Assembly: GCF_014652855.1 (NCBI RefSeq)
Contig: NZ_BMZP01000010.1
Coordinates: forward strand, 62,001-126,000
Length of the DNA stretch: 64,000 nt
From: Novosphingobium pokkalii
GTDB taxonomy: Bacteria; Pseudomonadota; Alphaproteobacteria; Sphingomonadales; Sphingomonadaceae
Direction of reading: 5' to 3'
The position numbers were made by a program, and so were the translations under genes. The notes beneath the pieces were generated by a model. The model saw only the letters and a program-made list of their open reading frames with translations. It ran no database searches and was not told where the DNA came from. Positions 1 to 8,640 of the stretch are shown in pieces; position 1 is the stretch's first letter; the number at the start of each line of letters is the position of its first letter.

Positions 1-1656
1 CGGGCTGCCGCCAACGGCAGCCGGCAGCAGCGTGATGTTGGTTTCGCCGGCAAGCTGCGCGTTGCGCAAGGTCAGCCCATCGGTGGTGTAGCAACCGGCA
101 ACGCCGGTGCGGGTGGAGCCGGCGGCGTTGGGCGGCGGATTGCCATCTGCACCCTGATAGAACGCCGGATTGCGACCGAACCCGAAGAACCCGATCAGCG
201 AGTTGTCATACTTGAAGTAACGCCCGCCGGCCGTGGCCGTGATCGTCGGCGTGAAATCATAGCTGACTTCCCCGAACGCGGCATAGTCCTTGTCCACGCG
301 GTTCTGCTGGGTCAGCCACAGCGTACCCGGCTTGCCGTTAACGGAAAGCAGGTCGGCCAGGCCTGCGACCTGATAGTCCTGGTGGATCAGGTTCGACTGG
401 CGTTGGTAGAACAGGCCGCCGACAAAGCGCGCCTTTTCGCCCGTGGGCGAAGCGATGCGCAATTCGTGGCTCATCTTCTTGAAGTGATCCTGGCCGAACA
501 CCTGCTGGATCGGCTTGATCTGGTTGCCGGCATTGTCCTTGTAATAGAAGTAGCCGGCGAGGCCGCCCGCGCCCGAATAAAGCGAGTCATAGGCTTCGGC
601 GTAGTCGGTGTAGTCGCTCGACGAGAAGGTCTTGCGATCGAGATAGGCGCCGGCATACGTGAGATCCCACGAGCCGATCTTGCCTTCGATGGTGAGCGAG
701 GCCTGCGCGAAGATGTCGCGGCGATATTCGGGCAGGAAGTGCTGCACCTGAAGATCGCCGACGCTGGAATCATAACCGTAATTGCCGTGGCTGCGGGTAT
801 CCTGATACATGATCCCGGGCGTCACGGTCCAGTTGTCGTCCAGATCGACCTTGAGCAGGGCGCGGCCACCGGCGATCTCGGTGTCGTTGTAGTTCTTCTT
901 GACGTACTGGCTGTTGTTGATCGTGATGCCGGTGCCTTCGGGCAGGAAGCTGCGCGTGCCCGCGACATTGTCGATATAGCCGGCATCCTTTTCGTAATAG
1001 CCGACCACGCGCAGCGCGGCCTTGGGCGACAGCGGGATGTTGATCATCCCTTCCACCTTGCCGCCGGTGCCACCCTTGTGGACCTGGTTGGCTTCCACAT
1101 CCATGCGGCCATAAAAGCCCGAGGTGTCCGGCTTGTTGGTGATGATGCGGATCGTGCCGGCTTCGGACGAAGCGCCGTAAAGCGTGCCCTGCGGGCCGGC
1201 GAGGCTTTCGATGCGGGCGATATCATAGACGTGGACGTCGAGATTGCCGCCGATCGTGGTGACCGGCTGTTCATCGAGATAGACGCCGACCGACGGCAGC
1301 GGGCCGGAGTGGTTGCCGTCCCCGCCCGAGGCCACGCCGCGCATGTAGATGATGTTGGTGCCCGGCGTGCCCGAGCTCTGCGCCACGACCGTGGGAAGCT
1401 GCTGGGTATAGCCGTTGAAGTTCGAGACGTTGAGCTGATCAAGCTTCTGCGTGCCGAGTGCCTGGATCGAGATCGGCACGTTCTGGAGGTTTTCCGAACG
1501 CTTCTGCGCGGTGACGATGATCACGTTGCCGCCATCGGCCGGCTGGGGAGCAGCCTGGGGCGCGGCATCCTGCGCCATCGCGATGCTGGCCGGCGCCAGA
1601 AGCGCGGTGCTGGTCATCAGCAGAAAACGCGGGAGACCCGCCGAAGCAATACGCAT
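1..1656 (-). CDS. TonB-dependent receptor, 3' end outside the window
   Basis: Outer-membrane active transporter that would import a ligand using TonB-ExbBD energy; the ligand is unknown. The gene reads leftward and runs off the window edge, so only 552 codons (signal peptide, plug and part of the barrel) are visible. The start at 1656 begins MRIASAGLPRFLLM, a signal peptide that probably ends after IAMA-QD. A TonB-box-like stretch VIIVTAQKRSENLQNVPISI follows, typical of the large sphingomonad receptor group. The plug has MRGVASGGDGNHSGP and later VYDIARIESLAGPQGTLYG. The gene lies 128 bases downstream of a TPR sulfotransferase on the same strand. Family confident; substrate not assignable. 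Confidence 0.9.
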   Translation of the reverse strand, partial: MRIASAGLPRFLLMTSTALLAPASIAMAQDAAPQAAPQPADGGNVIIVTAQKRSENLQNVPISIQALGTQKLDQLNVSNFNGYTQQLPTVVAQSSGTPGTNIIYMRGVASGGDGNHSGPLPSVGVYLDEQPVTTIGGNLDVHVYDIARIESLAGPQGTLYGASSEAGTIRIITNKPDTSGFYGRMDVEANQVHKGGTGGKVEGMINIPLSPKAALRVVGYYEKDAGYIDNVAGTRSFLPEGTGITINNSQYVKKNYNDTEIAGGRALLKVDLDDNWTVTPGIMYQDTRSHGNYGYDSSVGDLQVQHFLPEYRRDIFAQASLTIEGKIGSWDLTYAGAYLDRKTFSSSDYTDYAEAYDSLYSGAGGLAGYFYYKDNAGNQIKPIQQVFGQDHFKKMSHELRIASPTGEKARFVGGLFYQRQSNLIHQDYQVAGLADLLSVNGKPGTLWLTQQNRVDKDYAAFGEVSYDFTPTITATAGGRYFKYDNSLIGFFGFGRNPAFYQGADGNPPPNAAGSTRTGVAGCYTTDGLTLRNAQLAGETNITLLPAAVGGSP

Positions 1657-1784
1657 GCTTAACCCACCCTGTTGCATTTCTTGTGCGCAAGGTGTGCGCT
1701 GCGACATGATCATGCGTCAAGCGGTTACAAGTGCCACCAATCGATCACAGATGACCGTGGCACTTTTGCAACGCATTGCCGCTT

Positions 1785-3386
1785 TCAGGCAAACTGTTGC
1801 GGTGCCTGCGGATATGTGTCGAGCACCGGGCCAAGCGCGGCCTTGAGCGGATCGAGCCAGGGCTCGAACGCTTTCCAGCCTTGCGTGCCTTCGCGGAAGA
1901 TCGGCTGGCGCACCTGTTCGGAACTGGCCGTGCGCACGGCGCGCTCGGTCTGGTGGAAGGCCAGGCAGGCGGCTTCGAACGGCAGGTCACAGGCAGCCAG
2001 CAGCGCGCGCACTTCGGCTTCGGTATCGTCCACCATGCGTTCGTAGATCACGCGATGGACCGTGCCGGGCTGCACCGCATCAAGATGCGCCATCAGCCGC
2101 ACATAGTCCGCATAATAGCGCCCCATGTCGGTGAGATCATAGGAGAAGCCCTGCCCGCGCGCGAAATGCTGCTTGAAATTGGAGAAGCAGCAGCCGAGCG
2201 GATGGCGGCGCGCATCGATGATCCGCGCGCGCGGCAGGATCAGCCGGATCAGCGGCGCGTGGACCCAGTTGTTGGGCATCTTGTCGATGAACAGCGGCCG
2301 GTCGGTGTGGCGCTGGATGCGTGTGGTGTGCAAATAGCTTTCGCCCATGGCGCGCAGTTCGGCCGGGGGAAGATCAGCCAGACCCGCCGGGTAATTCGGC
2401 ACCTTGCGGGCGAGCTGGGCGATATCGGGCAGCTCGCTGGTGCCTTCCACCTGGCTGTGGCTGGCGAGGATCTGCTCGACCAGGGTAGAGCCGGCGCGCG
2501 GCATGCCGAGAATGAAGATCGGATCGGGCGCATCGTATCCGGCACCGGCCCGCGCGGCGAAAAGGTCGGGCGTGGCCGTGGCGATCATCGCGTCCACGGT
2601 CGCCGTGGTTTCATCGGCCTTGTAGGGAATGCGGCGGCGGCGCAGGGCATTGCCGGCGGTATAGTGGGCAAAGGCAGCCTGCGCCTCGCGGCGATCCTCG
2701 AACGCCTTGCCCAGCGCGAAATCGAGGTGCCAGCGGTCTTCCGCGTCCAGCGCGGGATCGGCCAGCGCTTGCTGCATTGCGGCAATATCGTCGTCCGCAA
2801 AGCGCACGGTCTTGAGGTTGGCAAGGCTCCACCACGCTTCCCCCAGCCCCGGCAGCAGAGTGATCGCGCGGCGATAGGCGGCAATGCCATCGGCCTGGCG
2901 GCCCACGGTCTTGAGCATGTGGCCATAGCTCATCCACACGCGCGGCTGGTCGGGCGCCTGGGCCAGCACACGCTCATAGAGCGCCAGCGCGGCATCGAAG
3001 GCGCCGATGCGGCCATTGGCGGCGGCGGCCAGGTTGGCATGGCCGAGGTTTTCGGGATCTTCGGTGGTGACCTGGGCCAGTTGCTCCAGCGCCTCGGCCG
3101 CGCGGTTGGTGCGATAAAGCACCAGCGCCAGGTTGGCCCGCGCCGGGGTAAAGCCCGGGTCCAGCTCGATCGCGCGGCGCAGCAGGTTTTCCGCGTCGGC
3201 ATAGCGGCCGATGCGCCCCGCCAGCTCGGCAAACAGGCGAATGGCGCGCACGTCGAACGGATCGTCCTTGAGCAACCCGCGCAGCAGGGGTTCGGCGCGC
3301 GGCAGGTCGTTGGCGTTCATCGCGGCGGCGGCGGCAACGAGGCGGGGATCGTAGGCCGGGCGCGGGGCAAGGGTCACGGTGGTCAT
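1785..3386 (-). CDS. TPR-repeat sulfotransferase
   Basis: Predicted PAPS-dependent sulfotransferase fused to tetratricopeptide repeats, 533 aa. Residues about 1-270 form TPR-like helical repeats (for example RAEPLLRGLLKDDPFDVRA and ALALYERVLAQAPDQPRVW). At about residue 295 comes the 5'-phosphosulfate loop GMPRAGSTLVEQILASHSQ, followed by EGTSELPDI, as in the Sulfotransfer_3 family. The start MTTVTLAPRP at 3386 was chosen because longer upstream readings would run antisense through the permease gene. It is divergent from the permease at 3468 and precedes the receptor at 1656 on the same strand. The acceptor is unknown; TPR sulfotransferases encoded beside TonB receptors are common in related genomes, which is general knowledge, not proof of a shared job. 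Confidence 0.88.
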   Translation of the reverse strand: MTTVTLAPRPAYDPRLVAAAAAMNANDLPRAEPLLRGLLKDDPFDVRAIRLFAELAGRIGRYADAENLLRRAIELDPGFTPARANLALVLYRTNRAAEALEQLAQVTTEDPENLGHANLAAAANGRIGAFDAALALYERVLAQAPDQPRVWMSYGHMLKTVGRQADGIAAYRRAITLLPGLGEAWWSLANLKTVRFADDDIAAMQQALADPALDAEDRWHLDFALGKAFEDRREAQAAFAHYTAGNALRRRRIPYKADETTATVDAMIATATPDLFAARAGAGYDAPDPIFILGMPRAGSTLVEQILASHSQVEGTSELPDIAQLARKVPNYPAGLADLPPAELRAMGESYLHTTRIQRHTDRPLFIDKMPNNWVHAPLIRLILPRARIIDARRHPLGCCFSNFKQHFARGQGFSYDLTDMGRYYADYVRLMAHLDAVQPGTVHRVIYERMVDDTEAEVRALLAACDLPFEAACLAFHQTERAVRTASSEQVRQPIFREGTQGWKAFEPWLDPLKAALGPVLDTYPQAPQQFA

Positions 3387-3467
3387 CGGGGAGCACAACA
3401 AACATGGTGACGCCGCGCGATCAAGCGTTAGTCTCGCGCGCAACCAAAGCCCCAGGGGAATTATGGC

Positions 3468-4772
3468 GTGAACGACACAGCAAAACGGGGACTGGGCTTC
3501 TGGATGACGCTGGCCCTGGTGGTGGGGAACCTGATCGGTTCGGGCATCTATCTGCTGCCCGCCACGCTGGCGCCGCTGGGCGCCAACCAGCTTGCCGGCT
3601 GGGTGATCACGATTGCCGGATCGCTGTGCATGGCCACCGTCTTTGCCCGGCTTTCCGCGCGCCAGCCGCTGCCCGGCGGGCCATTTGCCTATGTCATGCA
3701 GCAATTCGGGCCGGGTGCGGGCTTTGCCGCAGCCTGGGCCTATTGGACGATGGTGTGGACCGGCAATGGCGCGCTGGCCGTGGCGGTGGTGTCCAACCTC
3801 AGCCTGCCGCTGCCCTGGCTGGGCCACGCGCCGGGCGCGCCGGCGGCACTGGCGGTGGGGGCGGTGTGGCTGCTCACCCTGGTCAACATTCGCGGGGTGC
3901 GCGGCGCGGGTGACGTCCAACTGGTGACCACGGCGCTCAAGCTGGTGCCGCTGGTCGGGCTGATCGGGCTGGCGCTGTGGCTCATGCTCAGCGGCACGCC
4001 GCATGTAGCACAGCCGCCCGTGGCGCTCTCGCCCACGTTGATCGCCAGCGCGGCCGGCCTCACGTTCTGGGGCTTCCTCGGCCTGGAATCGGCCACGGTG
4101 CCATCGGACAAGGTGGAGAACGCCGGCCGCGTGGTGCCGCGCGCCACGCTGTGGGGCGTGGTCCTGGCGGGGCTGATCTACCTGGGCATCGCGCTGGCGT
4201 TCCAGGCGTACATGCCGCAAGATGCGGCTGCGCACTCCCCTTCCCCGGTAGCGGAATTCCTCGGGCGGCGGCTGGGCGGCGACATTTCCGGGATCGTCGC
4301 CGTATTCGCCGCGATCAGCGCCTTCGGCACGCTCAACGGCTTTATCTTGGTGCAGGGCGAAGTGCCGTGGGCCATGGCGCGCGACGGGCTGTTTCCCGCC
4401 TGGTTCGGCAAGGAAACCCGCGCCGGCACGCCGATCAACGCACATATCGTCTCGTCGGTGCTGCTGACCGTGATCACGCTGCTCAACTATGGGCGCGACA
4501 TGGGCAACCTGTTCACCTTCATCGCCTCGCTCAGCCTGGCGGCGGGCATGCTGACCTATGTGGCGACGATGGCGGCGGCGATGCGCCTGCTGCGCGATGA
4601 ACCCTGGGTGGTCGTGCTGGCGGCGCTGGCCGCGTTGTTCAACGCCTGGGCGCTGTGGGGCCTGGGGCTGGAAGCGATCGCCTATGGCCTGGTGCTGGTG
4701 GCGCTGGGCTTGCCGGTCTATCTGCTGGTGCGGGAGCGGCAGCGATCGCCACGGCCGTCACCCCGGACTTGA
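3468..4772 (+). CDS. APC-superfamily amino acid/polyamine permease
   Basis: Inner-membrane secondary transporter, 434 aa with about 12 hydrophobic segments along its length. The N-terminus GLGFWMTLALVVGNLIGSG followed by IYLLPATLAPLG carries the unwound helix-1 GxG substrate motif of the APC superfamily (AdiC/YjeH-like). The start is GTG at 3468, with AGGGGA about 9 bases upstream. It is divergent from the sulfotransferase and convergent with the oxidoreductase ending at 4869. The substrate cannot be told from sequence; an amino acid, amine or polyamine is likely from the family. Pairing with the neighbouring Rieske/BetI-like genes is possible but only inferred from proximity. Confidence 0.88.
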   Translation: MNDTAKRGLGFWMTLALVVGNLIGSGIYLLPATLAPLGANQLAGWVITIAGSLCMATVFARLSARQPLPGGPFAYVMQQFGPGAGFAAAWAYWTMVWTGNGALAVAVVSNLSLPLPWLGHAPGAPAALAVGAVWLLTLVNIRGVRGAGDVQLVTTALKLVPLVGLIGLALWLMLSGTPHVAQPPVALSPTLIASAAGLTFWGFLGLESATVPSDKVENAGRVVPRATLWGVVLAGLIYLGIALAFQAYMPQDAAAHSPSPVAEFLGRRLGGDISGIVAVFAAISAFGTLNGFILVQGEVPWAMARDGLFPAWFGKETRAGTPINAHIVSSVLLTVITLLNYGRDMGNLFTFIASLSLAAGMLTYVATMAAAMRLLRDEPWVVVLAALAALFNAWALWGLGLEAIAYGLVLVALGLPVYLLVRERQRSPRPSPRT

Positions 4773-4858
4773 TCCGGGGTTTGGCTTCTTTTTCGGGGTG
4801 TTGCGCGAGGCTTCGCACCACCCCCAAATCCCCTCCTCTAAAGAGGAGGGGGCTTTGC
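4755..4858. repeat. Dispersed intergenic repeats (two families)
   Basis: Two short repeat units sit between convergent genes. The first is GTCACCCCGGACTTGATCC plus GGGG (about 4757-4780), a hairpin-forming unit that recurs near 8.5, 21.7 and 52.8 kb; it overlaps the last codons of the permease. The second is CCCCTCCTCTAAAGAGGAGGGG (about 4831-4853), recurring near 8.65 and 32.5 kb. They resemble REP-like elements and could also act as transcription terminators here. Confidence 0.75.
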
Positions 4859-4868
4859 CATGTTGCGG

Positions 4869-6479
4869 TCAGCGGTGCAGCATTTTCCACAGGAGGGAGC
4901 GGTCGCGGATGATTTCGGCGGCGGCGTTGTGGCCGGGTGCGCCGGTCACGCCGCCGCCCGGATGGGTGCCCGAACCGCACATGTAGAGGCCCTTGATCGG
5001 CGCGCGATAGTCGCCGTGGCCGAGCACCGGGCGCGCGGCCCAGAGCTGTTCCAGGCTCATCCGCCCATGGAAGATGTCGCCGCCGATGAGGCCGAACTTG
5101 CGCTCCAGATCGAGCGGCGAGTGAATCTGGCGGGCGATGACCGCGTTCTTGAAGTTGGGCGCGTGCTCGGTGATCGTGTCGATCACGTGGTCGGCCACCT
5201 GCTCGCGCACGTCGTCCCAGCTCTGGCCATTGGGCAGTTGCGGGCTGAACTGCTGACAGAACAGGCTGGCGACGTGGCAACCGGCCGGGGCCAGGCTGTC
5301 GTCCACGGTGCTGGGGATCTTGATCTCGACGATCGGCTTCTTGGACCAGCCGTGGACGCGCGCGTCGTCATAGGCCTGGTCCATGTAGTCCATGCCCGGC
5401 GCGATGATGATCCCGGCGGTGTGGTGTTCGGCCTGGGCCTTGCCCGGCAGCACGGTGAAATCGGGCAGTTCCGATAGCGCCACGTTCATCCGGAAGGTGC
5501 CCGAACCGGTCTTGTAGCCGTCCATGGCGTGGGCGAAATCGGGGGCAAGGTCGCTGCGATCGACCAACTGGCGATAGAGCAGCGCCGGGCCGACATTGGC
5601 AGCGACGATCGGAGCGTAGAGCTCCTCGCCGCCCACCAGCTTGACCCCGGCGGCCTTGCCGTTGTTGACCAGCACTTTGTCCACCGGGCTTTCCAGGCTG
5701 ATTTCCACGCCCACCAGCGCGCAGGCCTTGGCCATGGCCTGGGTGATCGCGCCCATGCCGCCCACCGAATGCCCCCAGGCGCCGAGCTTGCCGTTCACTT
5801 CGCCAAAGACGTGGTGCAGCAGGACATAGGCCGAACCGGGTGTGGACACGCCGGCAAAGTTGCCGACGACCGCGTCGAAACCGAAGGCGGACTTGACGTG
5901 ATCGTCCTCGAACCAGGAATCGAGGAATTCGCGGGCCGAGCGGGTGAAGATGGTGAGCAGGTCGCGCTGGGCGGCCAGGTCCATCTTGGCCAGCGGCCAG
6001 CCCTGCTTCGCCGCCGCGGCCAGCGCATGGAGCCCGCCGCCGACGTTGGGCGGGCATTGCAGCGCCAGATCGCGCAGCACTTGCGCCACCTTTTCCAGCG
6101 CGGCGTCGTAGTGCGGATAGGCATCCGCATCCTTTTGCGAGAAGCGCGCGAATTCGGCGCGGGTGCGATCGGCGCCGCCCCCCAGCTTGAGATAAGTATC
6201 GGCGAACGGGAAGAAATTGCTGATCTGGCGTTCGAGCACGCGATAGCCGTGATCGGCCAGCTTCATGTCGGCAATCACTTGCGGGCGCAGCAGGCTGACC
6301 GTGTAGCTGGCCGTGGAATTGCGGAAGCCGGGGTGGAATTCCTCGGTCACGCAGGCGCCGCCCACGATGTCGCGCCGTTCCAGCACGCGCACTTTCATGC
6401 CCGCCTTGGCAAGGTAGAACGCGCAGACCAGGCCATTGTGGCCGCCGCCGATGATCAGGGCGTCGTAGCGGTTGCTCAT
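4869..6479 (-). CDS. FAD-dependent oxidoreductase, PYROXD2/phytoene-desaturase-like
   Basis: Predicted flavoprotein amine/carotenoid-type oxidoreductase, 536 aa. The N-terminus YDALIIGGGHNGLVCAFYLA is a Rossmann dinucleotide-binding motif, followed by VRVLERRDIVGGACVTEEF, as in the NAD(P)/FAD-dependent PYROXD2 group. A second typical block near the C-terminus, LYMCGSGTHPGGGVTGAPG, contributes to flavin binding. Length matches the family (about 520-560). It follows the Rieske oxygenase on the same strand with an 88-base gap containing a hairpin repeat, so they may share a transcript. It is not part of a carotenoid cluster: no crtB/crtE genes are near. The substrate is unknown. Confidence 0.85.
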   Translation of the reverse strand: MSNRYDALIIGGGHNGLVCAFYLAKAGMKVRVLERRDIVGGACVTEEFHPGFRNSTASYTVSLLRPQVIADMKLADHGYRVLERQISNFFPFADTYLKLGGGADRTRAEFARFSQKDADAYPHYDAALEKVAQVLRDLALQCPPNVGGGLHALAAAAKQGWPLAKMDLAAQRDLLTIFTRSAREFLDSWFEDDHVKSAFGFDAVVGNFAGVSTPGSAYVLLHHVFGEVNGKLGAWGHSVGGMGAITQAMAKACALVGVEISLESPVDKVLVNNGKAAGVKLVGGEELYAPIVAANVGPALLYRQLVDRSDLAPDFAHAMDGYKTGSGTFRMNVALSELPDFTVLPGKAQAEHHTAGIIIAPGMDYMDQAYDDARVHGWSKKPIVEIKIPSTVDDSLAPAGCHVASLFCQQFSPQLPNGQSWDDVREQVADHVIDTITEHAPNFKNAVIARQIHSPLDLERKFGLIGGDIFHGRMSLEQLWAARPVLGHGDYRAPIKGLYMCGSGTHPGGGVTGAPGHNAAAEIIRDRSLLWKMLHR

Positions 6480-6525
6480 CGTGTGGGTTCCTTCGTGGGA
6501 TCTTGGGATTGTCGGTTATGCGTTC

Positions 6526-6583
6526 GTCGCCCCGGGCCTGACTCGAAGCCCGGCGCGGGGCCCCGGGTCAAGCCCGGGGCGAC
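6526..6583. repeat. Hairpin-forming dispersed repeat overlapping a gene end
   Basis: Inverted repeat with arms GTCGCCCCGGGC and GCCCGGGGCGAC and a GC-rich centre. It is a variant of the GTCACCCCGG family found elsewhere in the window. Its right arm supplies the stop codon and the last codons of the Rieske oxygenase (stop at 6568). It could serve as an intercistronic structure or terminator. Confidence 0.7.
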
Positions 6584-7809
6584 GGATGAGGTTTGCTCCA
6601 GCCCGGCTCCGGCTGGTGATGCAGCCTGGCCTCGGGGATCAAGGTGCGGATCTTGCGGGCAAAGCTGCGCAGGCACACTTCGCTGCGGCCGATCGGGCCG
6701 GCGCCATAGCGGTGCGAATGCATGCCCTGCTGCACGCGCTCGATCAGCCAGGTGTCTTCGCTGTTGACCACGCGGTTGATGCGCCAGTTGGCATAGCGCA
6801 CCAGCTTCATCGTGCGGCGCTGCTGTGGCGGCGTGGCGCTGTCGGGCAGGCTGAACACCATTTCGCGCAAGGTGCAGGTGGTGGGCGATGTGGGCAGCCA
6901 CTGCATGAAATCGACCTGGTCGGCATAGATATCGAACGCCATGTTGGGCCACAGCTTGTAATAGAGCCAGCGGCGCTGCGCCACATCGGGCAGATGGGGC
7001 ACGCGCGGCAGGTGCGTCTGGTAGAACCGCTCCCAGAAATGCGGGCTGGGTGCATCGACCAGATCGCCTTTCATGCGATCGGCCCAGGGCGCCGCCGAAA
7101 TCTCGTAGGACTTGCCGAAAATGCGCGACAGGCCGCCGTGGGCCACGGGAATGTGCAGGTTGTCGGAATAGTTGTCGCCCACGTTCTTCCAATTCACCGC
7201 GCGCGGGCGCTCGCGCACATCCCCCATGCGGCGCATCTCGGCCAGGCGATAGGGCGCCGCTTCGGCTTCATAGGGCGCCATCATCTCGGCAACCGAGGGA
7301 AAGCCGCGATCCTCCAGGCGCACGAAGACGAAGCCGTGCCACACTTCAAGGTCCACCGGAAACAGGCCGTTCTGCGCGAGATCGAGCGCAGGGTAATCGC
7401 GCTTCATCGGCACCCCGGTCAGCCGGCCATCGGTCTCGTAGGTCCAGGCGTGATAGGGGCACACCAGCTTGCGCGCGCAGCCCGCCGCCCCTTCCACCAG
7501 GCGCATGGCGCGGTGGCGGCAGAGGTTGTGGAAGGCGCGCAGGGCGCCATCCTCGCCGCGCACGACAATGACGTTTTCGCCGCAATAGGCCAGGTTGCGC
7601 CAGGCGCCGGGCTGATCGAGATCGCTTTCGTGGCAGACGATCTGCCACGAGGGGCGGATGATCCGCTCCATTTCCAGCGCGGCGAATTCGGGATCGCGAT
7701 AGATCCAGCCCGGCAGGCTCCAGTCCGCATCGGGATCGGCGGCAGCGTTCTGCCCGGCGCAGGCCGCCATGTGCAAATCGCGGTGTTCATCAAGAGCAAG
7801 ATCGGTCAT
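6568..7809 (-). CDS. Rieske non-heme iron oxygenase, alpha subunit type
   Basis: Predicted mononuclear-iron mono- or dioxygenase, 413 aa. The Rieske [2Fe-2S] site is visible as CRHRAM followed after 17 residues by CPYHAW. The catalytic iron site is in NWKNVGDNYSDNLHIPVAHGG (Asp and two His), typical of ring-hydroxylating alpha subunits and of quaternary-ammonium monooxygenases (GbcA/CntA-like). The start MTDLALDEHRD at 7809 has GGGGAC upstream. It is divergent from a BetI-like TetR gene, with a palindrome between them. No ferredoxin or reductase partner gene is adjacent, so electrons must come from elsewhere. The BetI-like regulator hints at an amine or betaine-like substrate; this is inference. 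Confidence 0.88.
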   Translation of the reverse strand: MTDLALDEHRDLHMAACAGQNAAADPDADWSLPGWIYRDPEFAALEMERIIRPSWQIVCHESDLDQPGAWRNLAYCGENVIVVRGEDGALRAFHNLCRHRAMRLVEGAAGCARKLVCPYHAWTYETDGRLTGVPMKRDYPALDLAQNGLFPVDLEVWHGFVFVRLEDRGFPSVAEMMAPYEAEAAPYRLAEMRRMGDVRERPRAVNWKNVGDNYSDNLHIPVAHGGLSRIFGKSYEISAAPWADRMKGDLVDAPSPHFWERFYQTHLPRVPHLPDVAQRRWLYYKLWPNMAFDIYADQVDFMQWLPTSPTTCTLREMVFSLPDSATPPQQRRTMKLVRYANWRINRVVNSEDTWLIERVQQGMHSHRYGAGPIGRSEVCLRSFARKIRTLIPEARLHHQPEPGWSKPHPSPRA

Positions 7810-7834
7810 GAATGAGTCCCCGCCGGTCGCCTTA

Positions 7835-7850
7835 TTGAACGATCGTACAA
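7835..7850. promoter_or_regulatory. Near-perfect palindrome, probable TetR/BetI-type operator
   Basis: TTGAACGATCGTACAA reads the same on both strands except for one mirrored base pair. It lies between the divergent Rieske oxygenase (start 7809) and TetR gene (start 7871), where an autoregulatory operator is expected. The half-site TTGAACG resembles that of BetI-family repressors. Binding by the local regulator is inference. Confidence 0.6.
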
Positions 7851-7870
7851 CAATCATCCGGAAGTGCAAG

Positions 7871-8515
7871 ATGCAAGCTGCCGACACCCGGCCCAAACGC
7901 GCTACCCAGCCCCGCCCCGCTGCGCTGCCGCGCCGGGCCGAACCCGACGCGCGGCGACAGAGCCTGATCGAGGCGGCCATGCGCGTGCTCGCGCGCGCGG
8001 GCGCCAATGGCGCCAGCGTACGCGCGATCGCCCAGGAAGCGGGCGTTTCGCCGGGCCTGGTCGGCCACTATTTCACCGGGATCGACGCGCTGATTGCCGA
8101 AACCTATACCCATGTCGATGCCATGGTCACCCGCGCGCTCGATGCCGCCGTGGCCGCCGCGCCGCCCCTGCCCCGCGCCCGGCTGGAAGCTTTCGTCACG
8201 GCGAGCTTCACCGCGCCGATCGCCCAGCCCGCGCTGCTGGCGACATGGATCGCGTTCTGGAGCCTGGTCACCAGCCAGCCGCAGATCGCGCGCCAGCACG
8301 ACGAGCAATATGCCGGCTATCGCGCCAGGCTTGAGGGTTTGCTGCGCGAAGCGGGCGTGGCGGAAGCCGATTTGCGCCATGCGGCGATTGCGGTCACCGC
8401 ACTGGTCGATGGGCTGTGGCTGGAGTTGTGCCTGTCGCCGCAGTGCTTTTCGAGCGAGGAAGCCGGGGCGATTGCGCGGCGGTTCCTGGGGACGGTTTGT
8501 GGGGGTGTGGCTTAG
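7871..8515 (+). CDS. TetR-family transcriptional regulator, BetI-like
   Basis: DNA-binding repressor of about 214 aa. The N-terminal helix-turn-helix is SVRAIAQEAGVSPGLVGHYF, as in BetI-type TetR proteins, preceded by ARRQSLIEAAMRVLARAGANG. The C-terminal ligand domain contains LLATWIAFWSLVTSQPQIARQ, also BetI-like. The start at ATG 7871 (MQAADTRPKR) was chosen because earlier in-frame starts lie within the operator and the divergent gene's start. It probably represses the Rieske oxygenase operon and itself through the palindrome at 7835. The inducer is unknown. Confidence 0.85.
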   Translation: MQAADTRPKRATQPRPAALPRRAEPDARRQSLIEAAMRVLARAGANGASVRAIAQEAGVSPGLVGHYFTGIDALIAETYTHVDAMVTRALDAAVAAAPPLPRARLEAFVTASFTAPIAQPALLATWIAFWSLVTSQPQIARQHDEQYAGYRARLEGLLREAGVAEADLRHAAIAVTALVDGLWLELCLSPQCFSSEEAGAIARRFLGTVCGGVA

Positions 8516-8526
8516 ACAAAGATGCA

Positions 8527-8615
8527 GCCAAACCCCGGATCAAGTCCGGGGTGACGAAGAAATTGATATCTAATCTATATTCAACGTCACCCCGGACTTG
8601 ATCCGGGGTTTGGCT
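8527..8615. repeat. Inverted pair of the GTCACCCCGG repeat
   Basis: Two copies of the same dispersed unit face each other: CCCCGGATCAAGTCCGGGG (about 8532-8550) and its mirror image (about 8590-8608), separated by an AT-rich spacer. The pair could fold into one long cruciform. The same head-to-head arrangement occurs at 21744 and 52796. Confidence 0.8.
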
Positions 8616-8640
8616 TTTTTGGTGGGCTCGGCGCCCCGCC

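Noticed and set aside
3387..4445. N-terminal extension of the TPR sulfotransferase
   Set aside because: The extra 353 codons are antisense to the permease; MTTVTLAPRP at 3386 gives a normal start.
4869..6479. Carotenoid phytoene desaturase (crtI)
   Set aside because: Shares the dinucleotide fold only; no carotenoid genes nearby and motifs fit PYROXD2-like proteins better.
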